From: Pseudonocardia sp. SCN 73-27
GTDB lineage: Bacteria > Actinomycetota > Actinomycetes > Mycobacteriales > Pseudonocardiaceae
Assembly: GCA_001725415.1 (NCBI GenBank)
Contig: MEGH01000015.1
Span: forward strand, 1 to 64,000
DNA length: 64,000 bases
Reading direction: 5' to 3'
Shown here one piece after another: positions 30,019-36,936 of this stretch; positions within the stretch are counted from its first letter, which is position 1, and each line of letters starts with the position of its first letter. The notes below the pieces were generated by a model. That model saw only the letters and a list, made by a program, of their open reading frames with translations. It was not told the DNA's origin and ran no database searches. The translations under genes and the position numbers were made by a program.

Positions 30019-30243
30019 TCACCTGCCGCGGCCGGTGGCGTCCTGCAGCTCGTCGATGCGCTTGGAGGCGTCGGCCTTGGTGAGCGACTCGAGGTCGTCG
30101 GGGCGCTCCTGCCCCGCCTGCTGCAGCAACGTCTCGAGGTAGGACAGCTGCGGGCCGGTGATCGGCTCGTCGCCGGTGGCCCACTCGTCGGGGTCCTTGG
30201 TGGCGGGGCCGACGGTCTCGTCATGGGTGGTCTGATCGGTCAT
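30019..30243 (-). CDS. DUF3072-family small protein
   Basis: This 74-residue protein matches DUF3072: ATKDPDEWATGDEPITGPQLSYLETL, shown here as the landmark from about residue 17, and LTKADASKRIDELQ at the C-terminus. It is acidic, helical and soluble. The function is unknown. ATG at 30243 is preferred, although an upstream in-frame ATG at 30255 (adding MFER) is possible. The start codon region lies against a palindrome (30245-30266) resembling a LexA box, so control of this gene by DNA damage is possible. Separated from bfr by a strong terminator. Confidence 0.85.
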   Translation of the reverse strand: MTDQTTHDETVGPATKDPDEWATGDEPITGPQLSYLETLLQQAGQERPDDLESLTKADASKRIDELQDATGRGR

Positions 30244-30244
30244 G

Positions 30245-30266
30245 CGTTCGAACATATCTTCGAACG
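30245..30266. promoter_or_regulatory. LexA-like palindrome at the DUF3072 gene start
   Basis: CGTTCGAA-CATATC-TTCGAACG is a perfect 8-base inverted repeat. Read as TCGAAC-N4-CTTCGA it differs from the mycobacterial/actinobacterial SOS box TCGAAC-N4-GTTCGA at one position. It sits immediately upstream of the ATG at 30243, or over the alternative start at 30255. Confidence 0.5.
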
Positions 30267-30268
30267 AC

Positions 30269-30306
30269 GGAGCCCGCCCGCTGAGGCGACCCAGCGGACG
30301 GGCTCC
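30269..30306 (-). terminator. Terminator downstream of bfr
   Basis: Arms of 15 bases (30269-30283 and 30292-30306) pair perfectly in the minus-strand RNA if one G-U is allowed, around an 8-base loop. It lies 32 bases after the bfr stop and before the DUF3072 gene. No long U-run follows, as is common in actinobacteria. Confidence 0.75.
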
Positions 30307-30337
30307 GGAGAACGTGGTGGGAGTGCGTGGCGGTGGA

Positions 30338-30823
30338 TCAGCCCGGGTTCGGCGGCTGGTCGACGAGCTGGGCGAGGTAGAGCTGCTCGCCGAGCCGGTC
30401 CATCAGCTCCAGGTTGGTCTCGATGTAGTCGATGTGGTGCTCCTCGTCGGCGAGGATCTCCTCGAAGAGGTTCGCCGTCGTGATGTCGCCCTTGGAGCGG
30501 CACATCGCGACGCCGGGGCGAAGCCGCTCCACGACCTCGAGCTCGATGGCGAGGTCGGACTGCAGCTGCTCGCGGACCGTCTGGCCGACGCGCAGCTGGA
30601 AGAGCCGCTGGTAGTTCGGCAGGCCCTCGAGGAAGAGGATGCGGTCGGTGATCTTCTCCGCGTGCCGCATCTCGTCGATCGACTCGGCGCGCGTGTAGGC
30701 CGCGAGTTTGGTGAGGCCCCAGTTCTGCTGCATCTTGGCGTGCAGGAAGTACTGGTTGATCGCCGTCAGTTCGCTGGTGAGCTGCTCGTTGAGCAGAGAG
30801 ATGATCTCGGGGTCGCCGCGCAT
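30338..30823 (-). CDS. bfr: Bacterioferritin
   Basis: This 161-residue subunit forms the 24-mer iron-storage shell with heme at the two-fold interfaces. All ferroxidase ligands are present: Glu18, Glu51, His54, Glu94, Glu127 and His130; Met52 is the heme ligand. Length is standard. ATG start at 30823. It follows the ferredoxin gene bfd on the same strand (90 bp gap), matching its partner in iron release. A sequence resembling half of an IdeR box (30878-30896) lies ~55 bases upstream, which would fit iron-dependent control. A strong hairpin terminator follows. Confidence 0.97.
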   Translation of the reverse strand: MRGDPEIISLLNEQLTSELTAINQYFLHAKMQQNWGLTKLAAYTRAESIDEMRHAEKITDRILFLEGLPNYQRLFQLRVGQTVREQLQSDLAIELEVVERLRPGVAMCRSKGDITTANLFEEILADEEHHIDYIETNLELMDRLGEQLYLAQLVDQPPNPG

Positions 30824-30877
30824 GAGAGGCAGGTTAGTGACTCCCGAACCGCACGATCCGTGCAGGACGGACTACTG

Positions 30878-30896
30878 CAAACGTAGGCTGACCTTG
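30878..30896. promoter_or_regulatory. Possible IdeR/DtxR-type iron box upstream of bfr
   Basis: The core TAGGCTGACCT resembles the second half of the IdeR consensus TTAGGTTAGGCTAACCTAA, with one mismatch in the central eleven bases. The left half is poor. Position ~55 bases before the bfr start suits either activation or repression. Confidence 0.4.
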
Positions 30897-30913
30897 GTGA
30901 TCGGTCGACACAC

Positions 30914-31111
30914 CTAAGCGGTCATGGGGAGCTGGGACAGCTCCGACGGACAGACGGCCGCAGCCAGGAAGACGTCGATCGTGTCGACACAGCCGCCACA
31001 GTTGGTACCGGCACCGCACGCCTCGCCGATCTCCTCGACCGTGCGCGCGCCATCGTCGATGTACTCGAGCAGCTCGGTATCGCTGACGGCTGCACAGATA
31101 CAGACATACAT
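30914..31111 (-). CDS. bfd: Bacterioferritin-associated ferredoxin-like (2Fe-2S) protein
   Basis: This 65-residue protein has the Bfd signature: CIC near the N-terminus (Cys4, Cys6) and CGGC about 32 residues later (NCGGCV), giving the C-x-C-x31-C-x2-C [2Fe-2S] ligand set, with TVEEIGEACGAGTNCGGC as the conserved core. Bfd passes electrons to bacterioferritin heme to release stored iron; bfr is the next gene. ATG at 31111. An IdeR-like box lies ~22-40 bases upstream, so expression is probably induced at low iron, opposite to bfr. Confidence 0.93.
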   Translation of the reverse strand: MYVCICAAVSDTELLEYIDDGARTVEEIGEACGAGTNCGGCVDTIDVFLAAAVCPSELSQLPMTA

Positions 31112-31132
31112 TGAGGTGACCCTTCGCGACGG

Positions 31133-31151
31133 TCAGGTAAGGCTATGTTCT
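31133..31151. promoter_or_regulatory. Probable IdeR/DtxR-type iron box upstream of bfd
   Basis: TCAGGTAAGGCTATGTTCT matches 12 of 19 positions of the IdeR consensus, including AGGT-AGGCTA without a gap. It lies 22 bases upstream of the bfd start, in the expected promoter position for iron-repressed genes. Confidence 0.55.
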
Positions 31152-31243
31152 CACCCGGACGTGCTCCGGGCAATAGCCCTGACACACCTCCGACACCTCG
31201 TACCACCACCCCCACCGGACCCCTCCGGCTCTAGCCTGGCCGC

Positions 31244-33163
31244 GTGCCCCTCGACGAGTACCGGCGCAAGCGCGACCGGGCGAAGACGCCCGAGCCCGTC
31301 CCCCACGACGACCCGGTCGTCGACGGCTCCGACCACGACGGCGGCCGCTTCGTCGTCCAGGAGCACCACGCGAGCGCGCTGCACTGGGACGTCCGCCTCG
31401 AACGCGACGGCGTCCTCGTCTCCTGGGCGGTGCCCAAGGGGCTGCCGGTCGACACCGAGACGGTGCGCCTCGCCGTGCGCACCGAGGATCATCCGATGGA
31501 ATACCTCGACTTCTCCGGCGAGATCCCGGCGGGCGAGTACGGCGCCGGGACGATGACGATCTGGGACACCGGCACCTACGAGACGGAGAAGTGGTCGTCG
31601 CGCGAGGTCGCCGTCGCGCTGCACGGCGAGCGGGCTCGCGGCCGGTTCGTGTTCGTGCGCAGCGACAAGGAACGTCGCGACGGCTGGATCGTGCGCCGGT
31701 CCGCCGGCGGCGAGGGCCGCGACCCGCTCCCCCGCGACGCGCTGCCGATGCTCGCCGACCCCGGCCCGCTCCCCACGGGCGACGGGTGGTGGCTGCAGGT
31801 CGGGTTCGGCGGCAGGCGTGTGGTCGTCCGCGTCGACGGCGGCCGCGCCCGGTTCACCGACGTCGACGGTGCCGAGCTCGAGGTACCCGCCCTGCGCGCG
31901 TTCGGGCCGTCGGTCGGGGCGACGCCGCTGCTGGTCGACGCCGAGCTCGTCGGCAACCCGCGCCGCTCGGCGGTGCTGTGGATCGGCGATCTGCTCCACC
32001 TCGACGGCCGCGACACCCTCGACGTGCCGTTCGCGCAGCGCCGCGAGCTGCTCGAGGGTCTCGACCTGACCGGCCCGGCCTGGCGGCTCGCACCGACCTA
32101 TCCCGGCGCCGGACAGGAGGTCGTCGACGCCGCGGCCGAGCAGGGGCTGCCGGTCGTCGTCGCCAAGCGGGGCGACTCCCCGTACCGGCCCGGCACGCAC
32201 AGCGACGACTGGGTGGAGGTCGCGACGACGGCGCCGGCCCCCTCCCGTGAACCCGCTCCCCCGCCGCCGCGCGAAGGCGTCGGCCGGGCCAGGCTCACCA
32301 ATCCCGACAAGGTGCTCTACCCGCTGACGGGGACGACGAAGGCCCAGGTCCTGGGCCACTACCTCGCCGTCGCCGAGGTGATGCTGCCGCACCTGCGCGA
32401 CCGGCCGGTCACGATGGTGCGCTGGCCCGACGGGGTGGAGAAGCAGTCGTTCTTCGAGAAGGACGTGTCGCGGCATGCGCCGTCGTGGGTGCGCACCGCG
32501 CGGGTGGGGACGCCCGGCGGCCGCTCGGAGTCCGCCGACTTCCCGCTGCTCGACGACGCCGAGGGCCTCGCGTGGGCGGCCAACCTCGCCGCGCTGGAGC
32601 TGCACGTCCCGCAGTGGACGGTCGGCCCCCGCGGCGGGCGCAACGTCCCCGACCTCCTCGTGTTCGACCTCGACCCCGGCGAGGGCACGACGATCGTCGA
32701 CTGCTGCCGCGTCGCCGAACGCATCGTCGAGGTGCTCGCTGACGACGGCCTCGCCGCCCACCCGCGAACCAGCGGCAGCAAGGGCATGCAGGTCTACGTT
32801 CCCGTCACGGTGTCGGACGCCGAGCGCACCGCCGAGTACGCCCGTGACGTCGCCGAGACGCTGGCCGCCGACATGCCGCGCCGCGTCACCGCCGTCATGG
32901 CCAAGGCCCGCAGGCGCGGCAAGGTGTTCGTCGACTGGAGCCAGAACAACCCCGCGAAGACGACGATCGCGAGCTACTCGCTGCGCGGGCGGGCCCGCCC
33001 CACCGTCGCCACCCCGGTGACGTGGGACGAGGTGCGGGCCTGCCGGGCCCCCGACGACCTCGTCTTCACCCTCGACGACCTCCCCGCCCGCATCGCCGAG
33101 CACGGCGACCTGATGGCTCCGCTGCTGGCGTCCGAACGGCCGCGGCTGCCCCGCCGCAGCTGA
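31244..33163 (+). CDS. LigD-like fusion: phosphoesterase - inactive ligase - polymerase
   Basis: This 639-residue protein has three parts. About 30-145: LigD 3'-phosphoesterase (FVVQEHHASALHWDVRLE, GVLVSWAVPKG, EIPAGEYGAGTM). About 170-330: an ATP-dependent ligase core (LPMLADPGPLP, LLVDAELVG, LHLDGRDTL, VVAKRGDSPYRPG). About 350-630: LigD primase-polymerase (LTNPDKVLYPLTG, KDVSRHAPSWV, LLVFDLDPGEG with the metal aspartates, TSGSKGMQVYVP, AKTTIASYSLR). The ligase part has lost its active-site lysine: the usual KxDG motif reads VGFGG near residue 187. So this is a PE-polymerase protein with a structural remnant of the ligase. Expected role: end processing and fill-in in Ku-dependent end joining; no ku gene in the window. 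GTG start. Confidence 0.9.
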   Translation: MPLDEYRRKRDRAKTPEPVPHDDPVVDGSDHDGGRFVVQEHHASALHWDVRLERDGVLVSWAVPKGLPVDTETVRLAVRTEDHPMEYLDFSGEIPAGEYGAGTMTIWDTGTYETEKWSSREVAVALHGERARGRFVFVRSDKERRDGWIVRRSAGGEGRDPLPRDALPMLADPGPLPTGDGWWLQVGFGGRRVVVRVDGGRARFTDVDGAELEVPALRAFGPSVGATPLLVDAELVGNPRRSAVLWIGDLLHLDGRDTLDVPFAQRRELLEGLDLTGPAWRLAPTYPGAGQEVVDAAAEQGLPVVVAKRGDSPYRPGTHSDDWVEVATTAPAPSREPAPPPPREGVGRARLTNPDKVLYPLTGTTKAQVLGHYLAVAEVMLPHLRDRPVTMVRWPDGVEKQSFFEKDVSRHAPSWVRTARVGTPGGRSESADFPLLDDAEGLAWAANLAALELHVPQWTVGPRGGRNVPDLLVFDLDPGEGTTIVDCCRVAERIVEVLADDGLAAHPRTSGSKGMQVYVPVTVSDAERTAEYARDVAETLAADMPRRVTAVMAKARRRGKVFVDWSQNNPAKTTIASYSLRGRARPTVATPVTWDEVRACRAPDDLVFTLDDLPARIAEHGDLMAPLLASERPRLPRRS

Positions 33164-33230
33164 GGCCTGTTCACCCGACGGCCACGTCGGGCTCGTCGCG
33201 CCGGGGGGTCGGTCCTGGCAGGGTGGTCGC

Positions 33231-34037
33231 GTGTCCCGCCACCCCTACCTCGACGGGCCCTACCCGCGCGCCTACGCCCACCGCGGCTGGCACGTCGGCG
33301 AGCTCGCCGGCTGCGAGAACACCCTCGCCGCGTTCCACCGGGCCGTCGACGAGGGCTTCGGCTACCTCGAGATGGACGTCCACGCCAGCGCCGACGGCGT
33401 CGTGATGGTCCATCACGACCGCTCGCTGGACCGCACCACCGACGGTCAGGGCCTGCTCGGCGCGTTGCCCGCCGTCGAGATCGAACGAGCCAAGGTCGCC
33501 GGCAAGGAACCCGTGCCGCGGCTGGAGCAGGTCCTCACCCAGCTGCCCGACACCCGCATCACCATCGAGATCAAGTCCGCCGCCGCCGTGCTGCCGACCC
33601 TCGCCGTCCTCGACCGTGCCGACGCCTGGCACCGCGTCTGCCTGGGCTCCTTCGACGAACGCTGGCTCCGGCAGGCCCGAGGGGCGGCCGGCGACCGGCT
33701 GCTGACGTCGATGGCGCAGCTGTCCGCCGTCGGCCTGCGCGGCCGCGCCTGGCTGGAGGCCCTGCCCGTGCCCCTGTCCCTGCTGGCCCGGGTGCCGCTG
33801 CTGCCACCGGTCCTCGGCGGGCTCGCACAGCTCCCCCGCCGCTTCGGTGCGCTCACCGTCGTCGACGCCGCACTGCTCGCCATCGCCCACGCGACCGAGC
33901 GCGAGGTCCACGTCTGGACCGTCGACACCGCCGACGAGATGGGCGAGCTGCTCGACATGGGTGTGGACGGCCTGCTGTCCGACCGGCCCGACGTCCTGCG
34001 CGACGTCCTGCAGCAACGCGGCGTGTGGGCGGCGTGA
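33231..34037 (+). CDS. Glycerophosphodiester phosphodiesterase
   Basis: This 268-residue enzyme hydrolyses glycerophosphodiesters to glycerol-3-phosphate and an alcohol. Family motifs are complete: AHRGW (catalytic His), ENTLAAFHRAVDEGFGYLEMDVHASADGV region with the metal-binding Glu and Asp, VHHDRSLDRTTDG (second catalytic His), ITIEIKS and VWTVDTADEM near the end. No signal peptide, so cytosolic, like mycobacterial GlpQ2-type proteins. GTG start at 33231, shortly after the LigD-like gene (67 bp), possibly co-transcribed with it. The MFS gene follows 40 bp on, which may extend the unit. Confidence 0.93.
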   Translation: MSRHPYLDGPYPRAYAHRGWHVGELAGCENTLAAFHRAVDEGFGYLEMDVHASADGVVMVHHDRSLDRTTDGQGLLGALPAVEIERAKVAGKEPVPRLEQVLTQLPDTRITIEIKSAAAVLPTLAVLDRADAWHRVCLGSFDERWLRQARGAAGDRLLTSMAQLSAVGLRGRAWLEALPVPLSLLARVPLLPPVLGGLAQLPRRFGALTVVDAALLAIAHATEREVHVWTVDTADEMGELLDMGVDGLLSDRPDVLRDVLQQRGVWAA

Positions 34038-34077
34038 AACCGGGTCCGACCCGGGCTCCCGCCGCTACGCTGCGCGC

Positions 34078-35418
34078 GTGAGTGCTCCTGTCCCGACCGG
34101 ACCGTCCGTTCCGGCGCGGGTCCCCCGGCGCCAGGTCGCGGCGTGGGGGCTGTGGGACACCGGGTCGTCGGCGTTCAACGCCGTCATCCTCACCTTCGTC
34201 TTCTCGGTCTACCTGACCGACTCCGTCGGCAAGGACCTGCCCGGCACAGTCAGCGCGAACAGCTGGCTCGGCTGGTCGCTGGGCGTCTCGGGCCTGTTCA
34301 TCGCGCTGCTGGCGCCCGTCATCGGGCAACGCGCCGACGGTGGCCGGCGCAAGGTGTCCGTCGCGATCTGGACGGCGGTGACCGTCGCGTCCATGGCCGG
34401 GCTGTTCGCCGTCAAGAGCGACTGGCACTACCTGTGGCTCGGCCTGGTCCTGCTCTCCGTCGGCTCGGTCTGCTTCGAGCTCGCGTCGGTGTCCTACAAC
34501 GCGCTGCTGCGTCAGGTGTCGACGCCGGCGACGATCGGCCGTGTCTCCGGCTTCGGCTGGTCGATGGGCTACTTCGGCGGCATCGTCCTGCTGCTCGTCG
34601 TCTACGTCGGGCTGATCTCGGGCGAGGGCGGCGCGCTCGGGGTGAGCACGGAGGACGGGCTGAACATCCGGCTCGTCGCGATCGTGGCCGCGGCGTGGTT
34701 CGCGGTGTTCGCGATCCCGCTGTTCCTGACGGTGCCGGAACCGCCCGCCCGAGCCCGCGAGGTGCGCCTCGGCGTCGTCGCGTCCTACCGGCGGCTGTTC
34801 CTCGACCTGCGCGACCTCTACCGGCACGAGCCGCACACCCTCTACTTCCTCGGGGCGAGCGCCCTGTTCCGCGACGGTCTCGCCGCGATCTTCACCTTCG
34901 GCGCCGTGCTCGCCGTGACCGTCTACGGCATCGACGCGAGCGACGTGCTGATCTTCGGGGTGGCCGCCAACGTCGTGTCGGCGATCGGCGCGCTCACGGC
35001 GGGGTGGATCGACGACAGGATCGGGCCGAAGGCCGTCGTCATGGGATCGCTCGTCGGGCTGCTGGTGTTCGGTACGACGCTGGGTCTGCTGTCGGGGCCG
35101 ACGATGTTCTGGATCTTCGGGCTGGGGCTGTGCCTGTTCGTCGGGCCGGCGCAGGCGTCGGCGCGGACCTACATGGCGTTGCTGGCGCCGCCCGGGCGTG
35201 AGGCACAGCTGTTCGGCCTCTACGCGACGACGGGCCGCGCGGTGTCGTTCCTGGCGCCGACGCTCGTCGGGCTGTTCACCTTCGTGTTCGGCAGCGACCG
35301 CGCGGGCATCATCGGCATCCTCGTGGTGCTCCTGCTGGGGCTGATCGCCATGTGGCGGGTGCGTCCGCCGAGCCGTGATGTACCTGCGGATCCTGCGCGT
35401 TCCGCGACGACGCGGTGA
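34078..35418 (+). CDS. MFS transporter, UMF1/Vps22-like family
   Basis: This 446-residue transporter has about twelve hydrophobic segments. The N-terminus AAWGLWDTGSSAFNAVILTF and the segments GRVSGFGWSMGYFGGI and DDRIGPKAVVMGSLVG are those of the actinobacterial UMF1 MFS proteins related to yeast autophagy protein Atg22, which exports amino acids from the vacuole. The bacterial substrate is unknown. GTG at 34078 directly follows GDPD with 40 bp between. The last ~20 residues are hydrophilic. The next gene, rbpA, has its own promoter. Confidence 0.88.
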   Translation: MSAPVPTGPSVPARVPRRQVAAWGLWDTGSSAFNAVILTFVFSVYLTDSVGKDLPGTVSANSWLGWSLGVSGLFIALLAPVIGQRADGGRRKVSVAIWTAVTVASMAGLFAVKSDWHYLWLGLVLLSVGSVCFELASVSYNALLRQVSTPATIGRVSGFGWSMGYFGGIVLLLVVYVGLISGEGGALGVSTEDGLNIRLVAIVAAAWFAVFAIPLFLTVPEPPARAREVRLGVVASYRRLFLDLRDLYRHEPHTLYFLGASALFRDGLAAIFTFGAVLAVTVYGIDASDVLIFGVAANVVSAIGALTAGWIDDRIGPKAVVMGSLVGLLVFGTTLGLLSGPTMFWIFGLGLCLFVGPAQASARTYMALLAPPGREAQLFGLYATTGRAVSFLAPTLVGLFTFVFGSDRAGIIGILVVLLLGLIAMWRVRPPSRDVPADPARSATTR

Positions 35419-35616
35419 CGGCCGGATCAGCTCCGGTAACCGCATATTTCGGCGGCGTGAACAAGTGGCCGAACGAGGGTGAGCTAAGTCACATCTGGCT
35501 GACGCGTCACAACTGCGTGTGTCAATGCGTCGGATAGTGGACACTCTGCTGTCGGGGCGTCCGTGGTCAGGCGACGGTCAACAGTGACCGACACCTGGGC
35601 GGGCGCCCGTCGATTG

Positions 35617-35643
35617 GGAATGGACGCCTGTACCGGTGACGTT
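35617..35643 (+). promoter_or_regulatory. Sigma-R/SigH-type promoter of rbpA
   Basis: GGAAT (35617-35621), 19 bases, GTT (35641-35643) fits the ECF sigma-R consensus GGAAT-N18/19-GTT used by Streptomyces for thiol-stress genes. rbpA is a known member of that regulon. The start codon lies ~67 bases downstream. Confidence 0.65.
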
Positions 35644-35709
35644 ACACCGCGTGGCAGGTACGCAACCGTCGAGGGCAACGTCCCTCGGCTGAGGACGGGA
35701 GGGTGACGC

Positions 35710-36051
35710 ATGGCCGACCGCGTGCTCCGTGGCAGCCGGCTCGGGGCTGTCAGCTACGAGACCGACCGCAACCACGATCTCGCACCGCGGCAGATCGTCC
35801 GCTATGTGTCCCCGAACGGCCACGAGTTCGAGGTGCCTTTCGCCAACGACGCGGAGGCCCCCGCCACCTGGGAGTCTCCCCAGGGTGGCCTCGGCAAGCG
35901 GGTCGACGGGGCTGAGCCGGAGCAGAAGAAGACGAAGCCGCCGCGCACCCACTGGGACATGCTCCTCGAGCGTCGTTCCCTGGGTGAGCTCGAGGAGCTG
36001 CTCTCCGAGCGTCTCGAGCTGCTGCGCGAGCGGCGCGCCGAGATCGCCTGA
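35710..36051 (+). CDS. rbpA: RNA polymerase-binding protein RbpA
   Basis: This 113-residue protein binds RNA polymerase and group I/II sigma factors and stabilises open complexes. Visible parts: N-terminal tail (VLRGSRLGAVSYETDRNHDL), core domain (APRQIVRYVSPNGHEFEVPF), basic linker (QKKTKPPRTHWDMLLERRS) and the sigma-interacting C-terminal helix (ELEELLSERLELLRERR). The core lacks the cysteines that bind zinc in the Streptomyces protein. ATG at 35710 after GGGAGG. A sigma-R type promoter precedes it and a strong terminator follows. ppm1/lnt converge from the other side, as in mycobacteria. Confidence 0.97.
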   Translation: MADRVLRGSRLGAVSYETDRNHDLAPRQIVRYVSPNGHEFEVPFANDAEAPATWESPQGGLGKRVDGAEPEQKKTKPPRTHWDMLLERRSLGELEELLSERLELLRERRAEIA

Positions 36052-36105
36052 CATCGCGTCCGCCCCGTGACAGGGGCGAGCCGGTGCGGCGACCGCCGCG
36101 GAACC

Positions 36106-36149
36106 AGCCGGAGCCGGGCCACCTCCCGTGGGGCCCGGCTCCGGCTTTT
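36106..36149 (+). terminator. Strong Rho-independent terminator after rbpA
   Basis: Arms AGCCGGAGCCGGGCC (36106-36120) and GGCCCGGCTCCGGCT (36132-36146) are 15 bases and perfectly complementary, followed by TTTT. This is one of the best terminators in the window. It may also stop transcription from the convergent ppm1 side. Confidence 0.9.
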
Positions 36150-36177
36150 CCGTGTCTTCTGTGCGCGGGGGTGCCGG

Positions 36178-36936
36178 TCAGGCGGTGCGTGCCGGGCGGC
36201 GGAACCGCCGGAACCGGTGCGCTACACCCCACGTCGCGATCCGGTACAGCGCCTCGAGCATCACCTCGACGCTCATCTTGGACGCGCCGAGCTCCCGCTC
36301 GGTGAACGTGATCGGCACCTCGCGCACCCGGAACCCGGCCTGCTGCGTGCGCCACGCCATGTCGACCTGGAAGCAGTAGCCCGTCGACGCGACCGTCGAG
36401 ATGTCGAGGTCCTCGAGCACCTGACGGCGGAACGCCCGGTAGCCACCGGTGATGTCCTTGATCGGCGCGCCCAGCGCCAGCCGCGCGTACAGGTTCGCCC
36501 CGCGCGAGAGCAGCTGCCGGTGCGCCGGCCAGTTCACGACGCGCCCCCCCGGCACGTAGCGCGACCCCAGCACGAGGTCGGCTCCCCCGCCGGAGTCGAG
36601 CGCCGCGAGCAGCTCCGGCAGGTCCTCCGGGGCGTGCGAGCCGTCGGCGTCCATCTCGACGATCACCTGGTACGGCCCGGCGAGCGCCTGCCCGAACCCG
36701 GCGACGTACGCCGCGCCCAGCCCGGCCTTCTCGGTGCGGTGCAGGACCTTGACGCGCTCGTCGGCGGCCGCCATCTCGTCGGCGAGCTCCCCGGTGCCGT
36801 CGGGGCTGCCGTCGTCGACGACGAGGACGTCGGCCTCGGGTACCGACGCGTGGACCCGCTTCACGATCAGGGCGATGTTCTCGCGCTCCTGATAGGTGGG
36901 GATCACCACGAGCACCGGCCCGGCGGGCTCAGCCAT
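36178..36936 (-). CDS. ppm1: Polyprenol monophosphomannose synthase (Ppm1 domain D2)
   Basis: This 252-residue GT2-family enzyme makes polyprenyl-phosphate-mannose from GDP-mannose, the donor for lipoglycan and protein mannosylation. Motifs: [28 protein letters not shown] (DDGSxDGT), [18 protein letters not shown] (DxD), GSRYVPGG, and the C-terminal GGYRAFRR and ELGASKMS. In M. tuberculosis the same domain is the C-terminal half of the fused Ppm1 protein; here it is a separate protein overlapping lnt by 8 bases. ATG at 36936. No TM segments. It acts at the inner face of the membrane with Lnt. Confidence 0.94.
   Translation of the reverse strand: MAEPAGPVLVVIPTYQERENIALIVKRVHASVPEADVLVVDDGSPDGTGELADEMAAADERVKVLHRTEKAGLGAAYVAGFGQALAGPYQVIVEMDADGSHAPEDLPELLAALDSGGGADLVLGSRYVPGGRVVNWPAHRQLLSRGANLYARLALGAPIKDITGGYRAFRRQVLEDLDISTVASTGYCFQVDMAWRTQQAGFRVREVPITFTERELGASKMSVEVMLEALYRIATWGVAHRFRRFRRPARTA

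Noticed and set aside
35505-35535. GTGTC-N16-GACAC inverted repeat upstream of rbpA
   Set aside because: Arms are only five bases; such pairs are frequent by chance. The sigma-R promoter is the better-supported element.
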